32,895 nucleotides of DNA from Kribbella turkmenica (lineage in GTDB: Bacteria > Actinomycetota > Actinomycetes > Propionibacteriales > Kribbellaceae): contig NZ_SMKR01000075.1 in assembly GCF_004348725.1 (NCBI RefSeq), forward strand, positions 1-32,895, in the 5' to 3' direction. The position numbers and the translations under genes were made by a program. Below, piece after piece: positions 6,491 through 14,363 of this stretch; position 1 is the first letter of the stretch; each line of letters starts with the position of its first letter. The notes under the pieces were generated by a model. That model searched no databases. It had not been told where the DNA came from and saw nothing but the letters and a program-made list of their open reading frames with translations.

Positions 6491-7978
6491 GTGAACGGCG
6501 AGGTACTCGCAAATCGCTACCGGCTGCTGACCCTGCTGGGCAGAGGTGGTGCGGGTGAGGTATGGCAGGCCGAGGACACCGTGCTGGCCCGGCAGGTCGC
6601 GGTCAAGCTGCTCCGCCGGCTCGAGGGCGACCCGATGGACGCGGTCCAGCGGTTCCGGGCCGAGGCCCAGGCGGCCGCGCGGCTGATGCACCCGAACGTC
6701 GTCGCGACGTACGACGTGGGTACGGCCGACGAGCACGTGTTCCTGGTGATGGAACTCGTGTCCGGTCCGGACCTGGCCCAGCTGATGCGTACGGCGGGCT
6801 TGCCGAGCGGCAAGCTGGTCGCCGACATCGCCGCCCAGGGCGCCCGCGCACTCGACGCGGCGCATGCGGCCGGCATCGTCCACCGGGACGTGAAGCCGGG
6901 GAACCTCCTGCTCGCCCCGGACGGCACGCTCAAGATCACCGATTTCGGCATCGCGAAGGGCGCCGGCACCGAGACCACTGGTGTCGGTGTGCTGCTGGGT
7001 ACGGCGTCGTACGTCTCGCCGGAGCAGGTCCGCGGACAGTCCGCCACCCCGGCCAGCGACTGGTACTCGTTCGGCTGCGTCCTCTACGAGCTCCTCACCG
7101 GTACGCCGCCGTTCACCGGACCGAACGTGGAGGCGGTGATGCGGCAACACCTGGACGCCGCTCCGGAGCCGATCCACCGGGCCGACGTGGAGGCCCCGCT
7201 CGCCGATCTCGTGCTCCAGCTCCTGGCCAAGGACCCGGCGGACCGCCCGTCGTCCGCCGCTGACGTCACTGCCTTGCTGACAGCGGCCCCGAACACCCAG
7301 GTGTTGCCGTTGCTGCCCGCGAACGACGTGCTCGCGGCCGGGAAGCGGGAGGAGGAGCCGGAGGCCACCGGGACGCACCGGGCGCCCAAGAAGGCGTTCC
7401 CGTTCGCCAAGGTGATGGTGGCCATGGCCGTCGTACTGGCTGCTGCCGTCGGCGGCCTGATGCTGCGGCAGGGCCTGGCCGGCGATCCGCCGCCCGCCGC
7501 GGCCGGCGGCACGCCATCGGTTCCGGCGGCGAAGGCGTCGGTGGCGCCGAAGCCCACGCCCGAGCCGACGCCGTCCAGGACTCCGTCGAAGAAGCCGAGC
7601 CCGAAGCCGGCGCCGACGGAGACCAAGCAGCAGAACCCGCGGGCGGCGCTGGTGCAGACGCTCCGGACGCTGGCGGCACAGGTTCGGCAGACCGAGCAGG
7701 ACAGCCGGAGCAAGGCGCCGCGCGAGGCCGCCCGGGACCTCGACCAGGCGGCGGTGGCGCTGGACCACGGCAACCTCGAGTCGGCGGCGAAGAACTTCTA
7801 CGACGCGCGGAAGCGGCTGGCGGAGGCGCAGCGGAACCGCCGCTGGCAGTCCACCCCGCAGATCTCGGCGATGTTCGCCGCGGTCGGCCAGGTCCTTCCC
7901 CAGCCCGGCGGCGACCACGGGGACGGCGACGGGGACGGCGACGGGGACGGGGACGGCGACCGCGACTCGGGGGAGTGA
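6491..7978 (+). CDS. Transmembrane Ser/Thr protein kinase (PknB-like)
   Basis: A 495-residue receptor-like kinase. The catalytic domain spans about 1-270: glycine loop GRGGAGEV (17-24), Lys39 in VAVKLL, HRDVKPGN (131-138), DFG (151-153), and TASYVSPEQV closing the activation segment, which includes threonines (TETT) as possible autophosphorylation sites. One membrane helix (about 307-326) leads to an outside part with a Pro/Lys/Thr-rich linker, a helical segment (about 380-460), and an acidic Gly-Asp repeat tail. There is no PASTA domain, so the signal sensed is unknown. The GTG at 6491 has GGAAGG eight bases upstream; an in-frame ATG 120 nt earlier lacks support. A terminator hairpin follows the stop directly. 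Confidence 0.9.
   Translation: MNGEVLANRYRLLTLLGRGGAGEVWQAEDTVLARQVAVKLLRRLEGDPMDAVQRFRAEAQAAARLMHPNVVATYDVGTADEHVFLVMELVSGPDLAQLMRTAGLPSGKLVADIAAQGARALDAAHAAGIVHRDVKPGNLLLAPDGTLKITDFGIAKGAGTETTGVGVLLGTASYVSPEQVRGQSATPASDWYSFGCVLYELLTGTPPFTGPNVEAVMRQHLDAAPEPIHRADVEAPLADLVLQLLAKDPADRPSSAADVTALLTAAPNTQVLPLLPANDVLAAGKREEEPEATGTHRAPKKAFPFAKVMVAMAVVLAAAVGGLMLRQGLAGDPPPAAAGGTPSVPAAKASVAPKPTPEPTPSRTPSKKPSPKPAPTETKQQNPRAALVQTLRTLAAQVRQTEQDSRSKAPREAARDLDQAAVALDHGNLESAAKNFYDARKRLAEAQRNRRWQSTPQISAMFAAVGQVLPQPGGDHGDGDGDGDGDGDGDRDSGE
7919..7960 (+). repeat. Short tandem repeat encoding the Gly-Asp kinase tail
   Basis: Three copies of GGGGACGGCGAC (7919-7930, 7931-7942, 7949-7960) with a half unit GGGGAC between the second and third give seven 6-bp units, all in frame. 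They encode (Gly-Asp)7 near the C terminus of the kinase. Changes in 6-bp steps would alter tail length without changing the frame. Confidence 0.9.
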
Positions 7979-8002
7979 GCCACACGACCTCCGTCGGGTG
8001 GC
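7979..8002 (+). terminator. Hairpin terminator after the kinase gene
   Basis: GCCACACGAC, a four-base CTCC loop and GTCGGGTGGC begin on the base after the kinase stop codon. Nine of ten positions pair (one A-G mismatch). There is no T-tract, as is frequent in actinobacteria. It separates the kinase from the acyl-CoA dehydrogenase gene. Confidence 0.65.
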
Positions 8003-8089
8003 CGGTGTCACAGCGGGTGTCACCCTCGTGCCGGGATGCTGAGAACCGCGATACTCGCGGGTAAGGCGATCGACCGCAAGGGAGCCGAC

Positions 8090-9280
8090 ATGAGCAGGTT
8101 GCAGCAGACCGACGGGCTGACCGACATCCAGGAGGAGATCCTGAAGACGGTCCGCGCGTTCGTCGAGTCGGAGATCCTCCCGGTCGCGACCGAGCTCGAG
8201 CACCGCGACGAGTACCCCACGGAGATCGTCGAGGGCCTGAAGGAGCTCGGCCTCTTCGGCCTGATGATCCCCGAGGAGTACGGCGGCCTCGGTGAGTCGC
8301 TGCTCACCTACGCGCTCTGCGTCGAGGAGATCGCCCGCGGCTGGATGAGCGTGTCCGGCATCGTCAACACGCACTTCATCGTCGCCTACATGGTGCTGCA
8401 GCACGGGACCGACGAGCAGAAGCAGAAGTACCTGCCGCGGATGGCGACCGGCGAGGTGCGCGGTGCGTTCTCGATGTCCGAGCCGGGCTGCGGGTCGGAC
8501 GTGTCCGCGATCAAGACCAAGGCGGTCCGCGACGGCGACGCGTACACGGTCAACGGCCAGAAGATGTGGCTGACCAACGGCGGCTCGGCGAACCTGGTCG
8601 CCGTACTGGTGAAGACCGACGAGGGTGCGGACTCGGTCTACAAGAACATGACCACCTTCCTGGTCGAGAAGGAGCCCGGGTTCGGCGAGGTCGACAAGGG
8701 CCTGACCGTGCCGGGCAAGATCGAGAAGATGGGCTACAAGGGCGTCGACACCACCGAGCTGATCTTCGACGGCTACCGGATCGACGCCGGCCAGATCCTC
8801 GGCGGCGTACCGGGCAAGGGTTTCTACCAGATGATGGACGGCGTCGAGGTCGGCCGGGTGAACGTGGCCGCCCGCGGCTGCGGGGTGGCCCGGCGGGCGT
8901 TCGAGCTGGGGATCGCGTACGCGCAGCAGCGGGAGACGTTCGGCAAGAAGATCGCCGAACACCAGGCGGTGCTGTTCCGGCTGGCCGACATGGCGGTCAA
9001 GGTCGAGGCTGCGCACGAGCTGATGGTGAAGGCGGCCCGGAAGAAGGACGCCGGCTCCCGCAACGACTTCGAGGCCGGGGTGGCGAAGTACCTGGCCAGC
9101 GAGTACTGCGCCCAGGTCGTCGAGGACTCGTTCCGGATCCACGGCGGATACGGGTACTCCAAGGAGTACGAGATCGAGCGGCTCTACCGGGAGGCGCCGA
9201 TGCTGCTGATCGGCGAGGGGACCGCGGACATCCAGCGGATGATCATCGGCCGACGGCTCCTGGAGGACTACAAGCTCTGA
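8090..9280 (+). CDS. Acyl-CoA dehydrogenase (FadE19-like)
   Basis: A 396-residue FAD flavoenzyme that oxidises the alpha-beta bond of an acyl-CoA and passes electrons to ETF. Family signatures in order: an N-terminal helical domain (RAFVESEILPVA), AFSMSEPGCGSDVSAIKT for flavin and substrate binding, KMWLTNGG, QQRETFGKKIAEHQAV, and IHGGYGYSKEYEIERLYRE. The catalytic base is probably Glu376 in GEGTADIQ. The sequence resembles the actinobacterial group that includes mycobacterial FadE19 (branched short-chain acyl-CoA); substrate cannot be read directly. The ATG follows AAGGGAG at five bases. The partner MaoC and lyase genes lie about 3 and 4 kb away on the same strand rather than adjacent. Confidence 0.9.
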   Translation: MSRLQQTDGLTDIQEEILKTVRAFVESEILPVATELEHRDEYPTEIVEGLKELGLFGLMIPEEYGGLGESLLTYALCVEEIARGWMSVSGIVNTHFIVAYMVLQHGTDEQKQKYLPRMATGEVRGAFSMSEPGCGSDVSAIKTKAVRDGDAYTVNGQKMWLTNGGSANLVAVLVKTDEGADSVYKNMTTFLVEKEPGFGEVDKGLTVPGKIEKMGYKGVDTTELIFDGYRIDAGQILGGVPGKGFYQMMDGVEVGRVNVAARGCGVARRAFELGIAYAQQRETFGKKIAEHQAVLFRLADMAVKVEAAHELMVKAARKKDAGSRNDFEAGVAKYLASEYCAQVVEDSFRIHGGYGYSKEYEIERLYREAPMLLIGEGTADIQRMIIGRRLLEDYKL

Positions 9281-9300
9281 TCCCGTCGACGAACCGGCCG

Positions 9301-9347
9301 GCGTGCTGGGTCGACAGGCGGGGCGGTGCCGGTCGGCCCAGGCACGC
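9301..9347. terminator. Bidirectional terminator between convergent genes
   Basis: The arms GCGTGCTGGGTCGAC (9301-9315) and GTCGGCCCAGGCACGC (9332-9347) pair along 15 positions with one bulged base and one G-U pair, around a 16-nt loop. It fills the 80-nt gap between the 3' ends of the acyl-CoA dehydrogenase and ArsR-like genes and could stop transcription from both sides. Confidence 0.65.
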
Positions 9348-9360
9348 GGCGGGGCAGGGT

Positions 9361-10392
9361 CTAGGCGGTGGCGCGGGACTGCGGGTGGCGGATCGTGCTG
9401 GATCCCTGGCCGGAGCCGTGGCCGGACAGCAGCCAGATGCCGAGCTGGGTGATCTCGTGGCGGACCGACGCACCGGCCCGGCGGGTGGTGATCAGCCCGG
9501 CCTCCCGCAGTACCGTCGCCTGGTGGCTGGCCGCGGCCGGCGAGATCTTGCAGTGCTTGGCGAGCTCGGTCGTCGTACATCCCGCGACCGCTGCCTCCAG
9601 CGCCGCCGCACGGGTGGAGCCGAGCAGTGAGCCCAGCGGGTCGCTCGACGGGACCGCGTCCGCGGTCTGCTGCCGCAGGATGCCGGGCGCGTGGTGGATC
9701 GGGTAGACCAGGATCGGCTTCAGCTCCGGGTCACGCAGCTTGGTCGGGACCTGCCAGCAGAACGCCGACGGCTGCAGCTGGATGCCCCGGCCGTCCAGGT
9801 AGAGGTCGCGGTCGTGCATGTCCAGCACCTGCAGCACCGGCGCCACCCACTGCACCCGCGGGTGCAGCGTCGACAGCAGCCGGTCGACGCCGTACCGCGA
9901 TAGTGCCTCGCTGCGGTGCGACTGGTCGGCCGACACGTGCGTCCCGATCGACTTCCAGTACGGCGCGATCGCGGCGTCGTGGTAGGTCCGGACGGCCCGG
10001 CCCAGCTTGTGCAGCGAGGTCCGCTCGCCCTTCGCCAGCTCCCGCGTCCACGGCGACACCGGCCGGTACCTGCTGAGCAGCGCGAGCTGGTCGCGGATCT
10101 GCCGGCGCGGGGTCGACAGCATCATCTCCAGCGTGGTTTCGAAGTCCGGCGCGGCCTCGGCCGGGGTGAGGAAGTCGGGCGAGTAGCCCTTGGGCGGCGT
10201 CAGCTCCAGCAGTAGGCGCGTCTGGTCCGGCGCGACCGTCGCCCGGACGTGCCGGCGCCAGTCCTCGAAGACCAGCCGGCCGTCGGAGTGCTGCAGCATG
10301 TGCAGGCTGAGCAGCACCTCCCACAGCGGGGCGGGGGTGGCGGCGACGGTGACGCGTGCGAGGTCCCTCGGCGTGAAGTGAATCCGGAGCAC
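9361..10392 (-). CDS. ArsR-like transcriptional regulator with large N-terminal domain (DUF5937 type)
   Basis: A 343-residue protein. The N-terminal 250 residues (starting VLRIHFTPRDLARV) match the actinobacterial DUF5937-type module, whose role is unknown. The C-terminal part (about 262-318) is an ArsR winged helix: TTTELAKHCKISPAAASHQ then VLREAGLITTRRAGASVRHE. No metal-binding Cys cluster characteristic of metal-sensing ArsR proteins is apparent, so it probably senses something else. The GTG at 10390-10392 follows a GGGAGGA site at seven bases; upstream in-frame starts lack a site. It may regulate itself or a neighbour, but no operator is recognisable. Confidence 0.8.
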   Translation of the reverse strand: MLRIHFTPRDLARVTVAATPAPLWEVLLSLHMLQHSDGRLVFEDWRRHVRATVAPDQTRLLLELTPPKGYSPDFLTPAEAAPDFETTLEMMLSTPRRQIRDQLALLSRYRPVSPWTRELAKGERTSLHKLGRAVRTYHDAAIAPYWKSIGTHVSADQSHRSEALSRYGVDRLLSTLHPRVQWVAPVLQVLDMHDRDLYLDGRGIQLQPSAFCWQVPTKLRDPELKPILVYPIHHAPGILRQQTADAVPSSDPLGSLLGSTRAAALEAAVAGCTTTELAKHCKISPAAASHQATVLREAGLITTRRAGASVRHEITQLGIWLLSGHGSGQGSSTIRHPQSRATA

Positions 10393-10577
10393 GGCGGGTC
10401 CTCCCTGGTGATGCCGACCACCTCGCGGCAGCCCCCGATGCCGGTCGCAGATCGTGGCGGCTCGCTGACCGAAAGCGATGGGCGCATTCAACCAAGGGCC
10501 GCGATCGCGGCACAACCGTTCGAACATTCCAAAAGCTCAGTAGTCGCTGCCGTGGCAGAAGGTTGCCAGCGCGGCGA

Positions 10578-11684
10578 TCAGAGCCAGTGATTGCGCTTGA
10601 ACAGCCGGTAGAGGACGGTGCACGCGGTGGCCATCAGCGCGAGGACGACGAAGTACGAGTACTTCAGCCGCAGCTCCGGCATGTAGTCGAAGTTCATCCC
10701 GTAGATCCCGGCGACCATCGTCGGCACCGCCAGGATCGCGACGTAGGCCGCGATCCGGCGCATGTCCTCGTTCTCCGCGACCTGCACCTGGGCGAGCCCG
10801 GCCTGCAGGATCGAGCTGAGCAGCTCGTCGAACGAGATCACCTGCTCCTTGACCCGCAGCAGGTGGTCGTCCACGTCGCGGAAGTAGTTCCTGGTCTCGT
10901 CGCTGATCAGCGGGTGCCGCAGCGTCGACAGCGCTCGCATCGGCCCGGTGAGCGGCGCCACCGCCCGCTTGAGCTCCAGCACCTCGCGCTTGAGCTGGTA
11001 GACCCGGTCGATGTTCCGCCAGCCCCGCGGGGTGAACATCTCGCTCTCGATCAGGTCGATGTCGGCCTGGACGGCGCCCGCGACCTCCAGGTACCGGTCG
11101 ACCACATGGTCGGCGATCGCGTGCAGTACGGCGCCCGGACCGGCGGCCAACTGCTCCGGGTGCTGCTCCATCCGCTGCCGCAGACCGGTCAGCTCACTGT
11201 GCTCGCCGTGGCGCACGGTGACGACGAATCCCGGTCCGCAGAACACCATCACCTCACCGGACGCCACCACCTCGGACGTGGCCGTGAGATCCCCGTGCCG
11301 CACGTAGGTGACCGTTTTGAGGACTGCGAACAGTGTGTCGTCGTACTGCTCGAGCTTGGGGCGCTGGTGCGCCTCGGCGGCGTCCTCGAGGGCCAGCGGG
11401 TGCAGCCCGAACTCCTCGCCGACGACAGCCAGTTGCCGCCCGTCCGGCTGGAACAGTCCGATCCAGACGAACCCCTGACCCCGCCGGGCCCGCGAGAGCG
11501 CCTCGGTATAGGAGCTGGTCCGGGTGTCGCGGCGGCCGTCGCGGTAGAAGGCCCAGTCGACCAGAGCGCCGTCCAGCTCGCCGCTGGCGACCAGGTCGAC
11601 CGGCTCCGGAGCGCCCGGGGAACGCCGGGCGAAGACGCGGCCCATCCGGCGTGTCGCGCCCAGGTCCCACCGTCGCCCGGTCAT
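10578..11684 (-). CDS. corA: CorA-family magnesium/divalent cation channel
   Basis: A 368-residue CorA protein: a large cytoplasmic N-terminal domain, a long helix, and two C-terminal membrane helices with the selectivity signature YGMNF at the end of the first, then YMPELRLKYSYF and a basic C terminus. CorA pentamers admit Mg2+ and other divalent ions. The start is uncertain: ATG at 11682-11684 has no good ribosome site, but a TAGCCT -10-like hexamer lies just upstream (with an in-frame GTG directly before the ATG), so a leaderless transcript is plausible. It is divergent from the YflT-type stress gene across 76 nt. Confidence 0.92.
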   Translation of the reverse strand: MTGRRWDLGATRRMGRVFARRSPGAPEPVDLVASGELDGALVDWAFYRDGRRDTRTSSYTEALSRARRGQGFVWIGLFQPDGRQLAVVGEEFGLHPLALEDAAEAHQRPKLEQYDDTLFAVLKTVTYVRHGDLTATSEVVASGEVMVFCGPGFVVTVRHGEHSELTGLRQRMEQHPEQLAAGPGAVLHAIADHVVDRYLEVAGAVQADIDLIESEMFTPRGWRNIDRVYQLKREVLELKRAVAPLTGPMRALSTLRHPLISDETRNYFRDVDDHLLRVKEQVISFDELLSSILQAGLAQVQVAENEDMRRIAAYVAILAVPTMVAGIYGMNFDYMPELRLKYSYFVVLALMATACTVLYRLFKRNHWL

Positions 11685-11760
11685 CACCGGCGAGGCTATC
11701 AAGGCGCCGTAACCAGGCGTCGGCAATGATGGGGGTGGAAGCACGTGGAGAGGAACGACG

Positions 11761-12306
11761 ATGACCACGCAGGGCATGCCCTCGATGGACCCCCGGCCGA
11801 CCGGCCTGACGATCGGGACCTATGACACCTACCGGGAGGCGCAGCGAGCTGTCGACTACCTCTCGGACGAGAAGTTCCCGGTCGAGCACACGACCATCGT
11901 CGGCAACAACCTCCGCCAGGTGGAGAAGATCACCGGCCGGCTCACCTGGGGCCGCGCGCTGACCGCGGGCCTGGCCAGCGGTGCCTGGTTCGGCCTGTTC
12001 GTCGGGCTGCTGCTGGGCCTGTTCACCAACGGCAACTGGCTGGCAGCCCTGCTGACCGGTGTCGTGCTCGGTGCCTTCTTCGGTCTGGTGTTCGGCGGCC
12101 TCGGCTACGCCCAGTCGGCCGGCCGGCGTGACTTCACCTCCCGCACCGCGGTGGTCGCCACGACGTACGACGTACTGTGCGACTTCAAGCTCGCCGAGGA
12201 GGCGCGCAACCACCTGGCCAAGCTCGCCCTCAAGGGCGAGGTCAGCCCGCGGGTGGCCGAGCAGCCGCTGCAGCAGCAGACACCCCTGCAGCAGCCGCAC
12301 GACTGA
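11761..12306 (+). CDS. General stress protein 17M / YflT-domain membrane protein
   Basis: A 181-residue protein. An N-terminal domain (TIGTYDTYREAQRAVDYLSDEKFPVEHTTIVGNNL) is typical of YflT/GS17M (PF11181). It is followed by two glycine-rich membrane segments (about 65-90 and 93-118), a second soluble stretch (about 122-160), and a Gln-rich tail. The Bacillus family member belongs to the sigma-B general stress regulon; molecular function is unknown. The ATG has AGAGGA upstream. Divergent placement next to corA, near the MgtE-like/DUF1003 pair, resembles my recollection of a mycobacterial locus and suggests a shared stress or ion role. Confidence 0.82.
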   Translation: MTTQGMPSMDPRPTGLTIGTYDTYREAQRAVDYLSDEKFPVEHTTIVGNNLRQVEKITGRLTWGRALTAGLASGAWFGLFVGLLLGLFTNGNWLAALLTGVVLGAFFGLVFGGLGYAQSAGRRDFTSRTAVVATTYDVLCDFKLAEEARNHLAKLALKGEVSPRVAEQPLQQQTPLQQPHD

Positions 12307-12429
12307 GCGTCCGGGGCCGGGTGACCAAGGTCTCGCCGGATTGAGAGCTAGGCCACGCGCCGGGCTACTGCCCAGTCACGTCGTCTTTCGGCAGCATGGG
12401 CCCCGGGGATACCGGATAGGAGCCGAGAG

Positions 12430-12939
12430 ATGCAGTTCGGGCGCAGCTACGAGGAGTTCGAGATCGGTGCGGTCTACAAGCACTGGCCGGGCAAGACGGT
12501 GACCGAGTACGACGACCACCTGTTCTGCCTGCTGACCATGAACCACCACCCGCTGCACCTGGACGCGAACTACGCCGGCGAGACCACGCAGTTCGGCAGG
12601 AACGTTGTAGTGGGCAATTACATCTACTCGATCCTGCTCGGGATGTCGGTCCCGGACGTGAGCGGCAAGGCGATCGCCAACCTGGAGATCGAGTCCCTGC
12701 GGCACGTCGCGCCCACCTTCCACGGCGACACCGTGTACGGCGAGACCGTGGTGCTGGACAAGTGGGAGTCGAAGTCCAAGGACGACCGCGGCGTCGTCTA
12801 CGTGGAGACCAAGGGCTACAAGCAGGACGGCACCGTTGTCTGCCTGTTCCGCCGCAAGGTGATGGTCCCGAAGAACAGCTACCTGGAGGCGCGGGGCGGG
12901 GAGCAACCCGCGCGCCCCACCCCCGTCGACCGCGCCTAG
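12430..12939 (+). CDS. MaoC-family hot-dog hydratase with variant motif
   Basis: A 169-residue single hot-dog protein of the MaoC/R-hydratase group, resembling the actinobacterial MaoC-like proteins usually encoded beside FadE19 and a CitE-type lyase (for example mycobacterial Rv2499c). Such proteins hydrate enoyl- or mesaconyl/itaconyl-type CoA esters. The hydratase-2 motif, normally TGDxNPLHxD, reads TMNHHPLHLD (36-45): Pro-Leu-His and the last Asp remain, but the catalytic Asp is Asn38 and the conserved Asn is His40. The ATG has AGGAG seven bases upstream. Together with the lyase and dehydrogenase it suggests breakdown of branched or dicarboxylic acyl-CoAs; the exact pathway is inference. 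Confidence 0.85.
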   Translation: MQFGRSYEEFEIGAVYKHWPGKTVTEYDDHLFCLLTMNHHPLHLDANYAGETTQFGRNVVVGNYIYSILLGMSVPDVSGKAIANLEIESLRHVAPTFHGDTVYGETVVLDKWESKSKDDRGVVYVETKGYKQDGTVVCLFRRKVMVPKNSYLEARGGEQPARPTPVDRA

Positions 12940-12956
12940 CCAGCCTGCCGCCCCGT

Positions 12957-13039
12957 CTGGTTGGCTGACTCACCGCTTGCCGGGTTGGCCAACCGGATTC
13001 TGGCTGGCCAACCCACAGTCTCGTGGGTCAGCCAACCAG
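12957..13039. terminator. Nested inverted repeats between convergent genes
   Basis: CTGGTTGGCTGACTCA (12957-12972) and TGGGTCAGCCAACCAG (13024-13039) are 16-bp arms matching at 15 positions, the exception being a G-U pair in RNA. The 51-nt loop holds the perfect palindrome GGTTGGCCAACC (12983-12994) and a second hairpin, ACCCAC (13011-13016) with GTGGGT (13023-13028), which competes with the outer stem. It occupies the gap between the ends of the MaoC and GH29 genes and may be a bidirectional terminator. Confidence 0.6.
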
Positions 13040-13052
13040 CTGGGACGAACGG

Positions 13053-14345
13053 TCAGAGGAACAGCTCGATCACCGGCACCAGGACGTCCGGACGCTGGAT
13101 CGGGAGCTTCAGCGTCAGGACGTCCGGCGAGACGCCGCTCATCGTGGTGTTCTGGGCCTGCTGGTGCGGGTCGTTGACGATCCGCTTGATCTCGGACGCG
13201 TCGTTCAGCAACTGCGCGTACTTGACCTTCCCACCCAGGCCGGGCAGATGGACGTGGCCCATCGGCCAGGACAACAGGTGCAGGTAGAGCCGGTCAGCCT
13301 TCTGCGTGTACCGGCAGTCGGCCGGCGGGGTGTGCTCGCTCGGCCGGGCGCCGCGGATCGACCGCTCGTGCAGCCGCATCCACTCGCCGATCGACCTCAG
13401 CGTGGCCAGCGCCCGCGGGTCGAACTCGCCCCGCCCGGTCGGGCCCACGTTGAGCAGCAGGTTGCCGTCCTTGGAGACCGAGTCGACCAGCATCTTCACC
13501 AGCAGCTCCGGGGACTTCCAGTCCAGGTTGTCCCGGTCGTAACCCCAGCTGCCGTTGAGCGTCTGGCAGGCCTCCCACAGCACCGGCTGCCCGTCACGCG
13601 TCATCGGCCCGTCCGGCTGGTACTGCTCCGGCGTGACGAAGTCGCCCGGGATGTCCAGCCGGTCGTTGATCAGGATGTCCGGTTGCAGTTCCCGGACCAT
13701 CGCCATGAGTTCCTCGGACCGCCAGTCGTCCTTGCCCTTGCCGTGCCCGTCCCGGCCGTCTGGGTACGTCCGGCCGGGGTAGGAGAAGTCGAACCACATG
13801 ATGTCGACCGGGCCGTAGTTCGTCAGCAGTTCGCGCGTCTGCGCGTGCAGGTAGTCGGCGTACACCTGGATGTCGCGGCCGGCCGCCTTCGCGATCGCCT
13901 CCTCGTCGTCGCGCTGCGGATGGACGAGGTCGATCGGGAACTCCGGGTGGTGCCAGTCGATCAGCGAGTGGTAGAAGCCGACGCCGAGCCCTTCGGCCCG
14001 GCAGGCCTCCACGAACGGCCCGACCAGGTCCTTGCCCCAGGCGGTCTTCGCCACCGTGTAGTCGGAGACCGCGGAGTCCCACAGGCAGAAGCCCTCGTGG
14101 TGCTTCGTCGTCAGTACGGCGTACTTCATGCCGGCCTCGCGGGCGGCGGCGGCCCACTTCCGGGGGTCGTAGAGGTCGGGCTCGAAGTGGTCGAAGTACG
14201 GCTGGTAGTCCTCGTCGGTCAGCCGCTCGTAGTTCTTCACCCACTCGTGCCGGGCCGGCAGGGCGTAGAGGCCCCAGTGGACGAACAGGCCGAACCGCCA
14301 GTCGCGGAACTTCTCGACGGAATGCGCGGGAGGCGCGTCGGTCAT
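13053..14345 (-). CDS. GH29 alpha-L-fucosidase, intracellular
   Basis: A 430-residue glycoside hydrolase of family GH29, releasing L-fucose from fucosides by a retaining mechanism. It shows WRFGLFVHWGLYALP (16-30), KHHEGFCLWDS (81-91), and VDIMWFDFSYPG with probable nucleophile Asp186. The general acid differs among GH29 subfamilies and cannot be assigned here. There is no signal peptide, so it probably acts on imported oligosaccharides in the cytoplasm. It is the last gene of the SBP-permease-permease operon, 18 nt after the MalG-type permease, which makes a fucose-containing glycan the likely cargo of that importer. Confidence 0.92.
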   Translation of the reverse strand: MTDAPPAHSVEKFRDWRFGLFVHWGLYALPARHEWVKNYERLTDEDYQPYFDHFEPDLYDPRKWAAAAREAGMKYAVLTTKHHEGFCLWDSAVSDYTVAKTAWGKDLVGPFVEACRAEGLGVGFYHSLIDWHHPEFPIDLVHPQRDDEEAIAKAAGRDIQVYADYLHAQTRELLTNYGPVDIMWFDFSYPGRTYPDGRDGHGKGKDDWRSEELMAMVRELQPDILINDRLDIPGDFVTPEQYQPDGPMTRDGQPVLWEACQTLNGSWGYDRDNLDWKSPELLVKMLVDSVSKDGNLLLNVGPTGRGEFDPRALATLRSIGEWMRLHERSIRGARPSEHTPPADCRYTQKADRLYLHLLSWPMGHVHLPGLGGKVKYAQLLNDASEIKRIVNDPHQQAQNTTMSGVSPDVLTLKLPIQRPDVLVPVIELFL

Positions 14346-14363
14346 CTCAACTCTCCTTCAGGG

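Noticed and set aside
6455-9580. A 1041-codon open frame on the minus strand
   Set aside because: It runs antisense through the kinase and acyl-CoA dehydrogenase, is rich in Arg, His, Leu and Val with no family motif, and arises from the third-position GC bias of the real genes.
9361-10392. The ArsR-like protein as a metal-resistance regulator
   Set aside because: There is no Cys-based metal site in its winged helix and no metal exporter beside it.
10518-10525. GTTCGAAC palindrome as a possible LexA (SOS) site
   Set aside because: Actinobacterial LexA boxes need GAAC and GTTC arms separated by four bases in the order CGAAC-N4-GTTCG; that spacing is absent here.
12307-12429. GACC-AA-GGTC near the end of the stress gene as a terminator
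   Set aside because: The loop would be only two bases and flanking pairing is interrupted, so no stable hairpin is expected.
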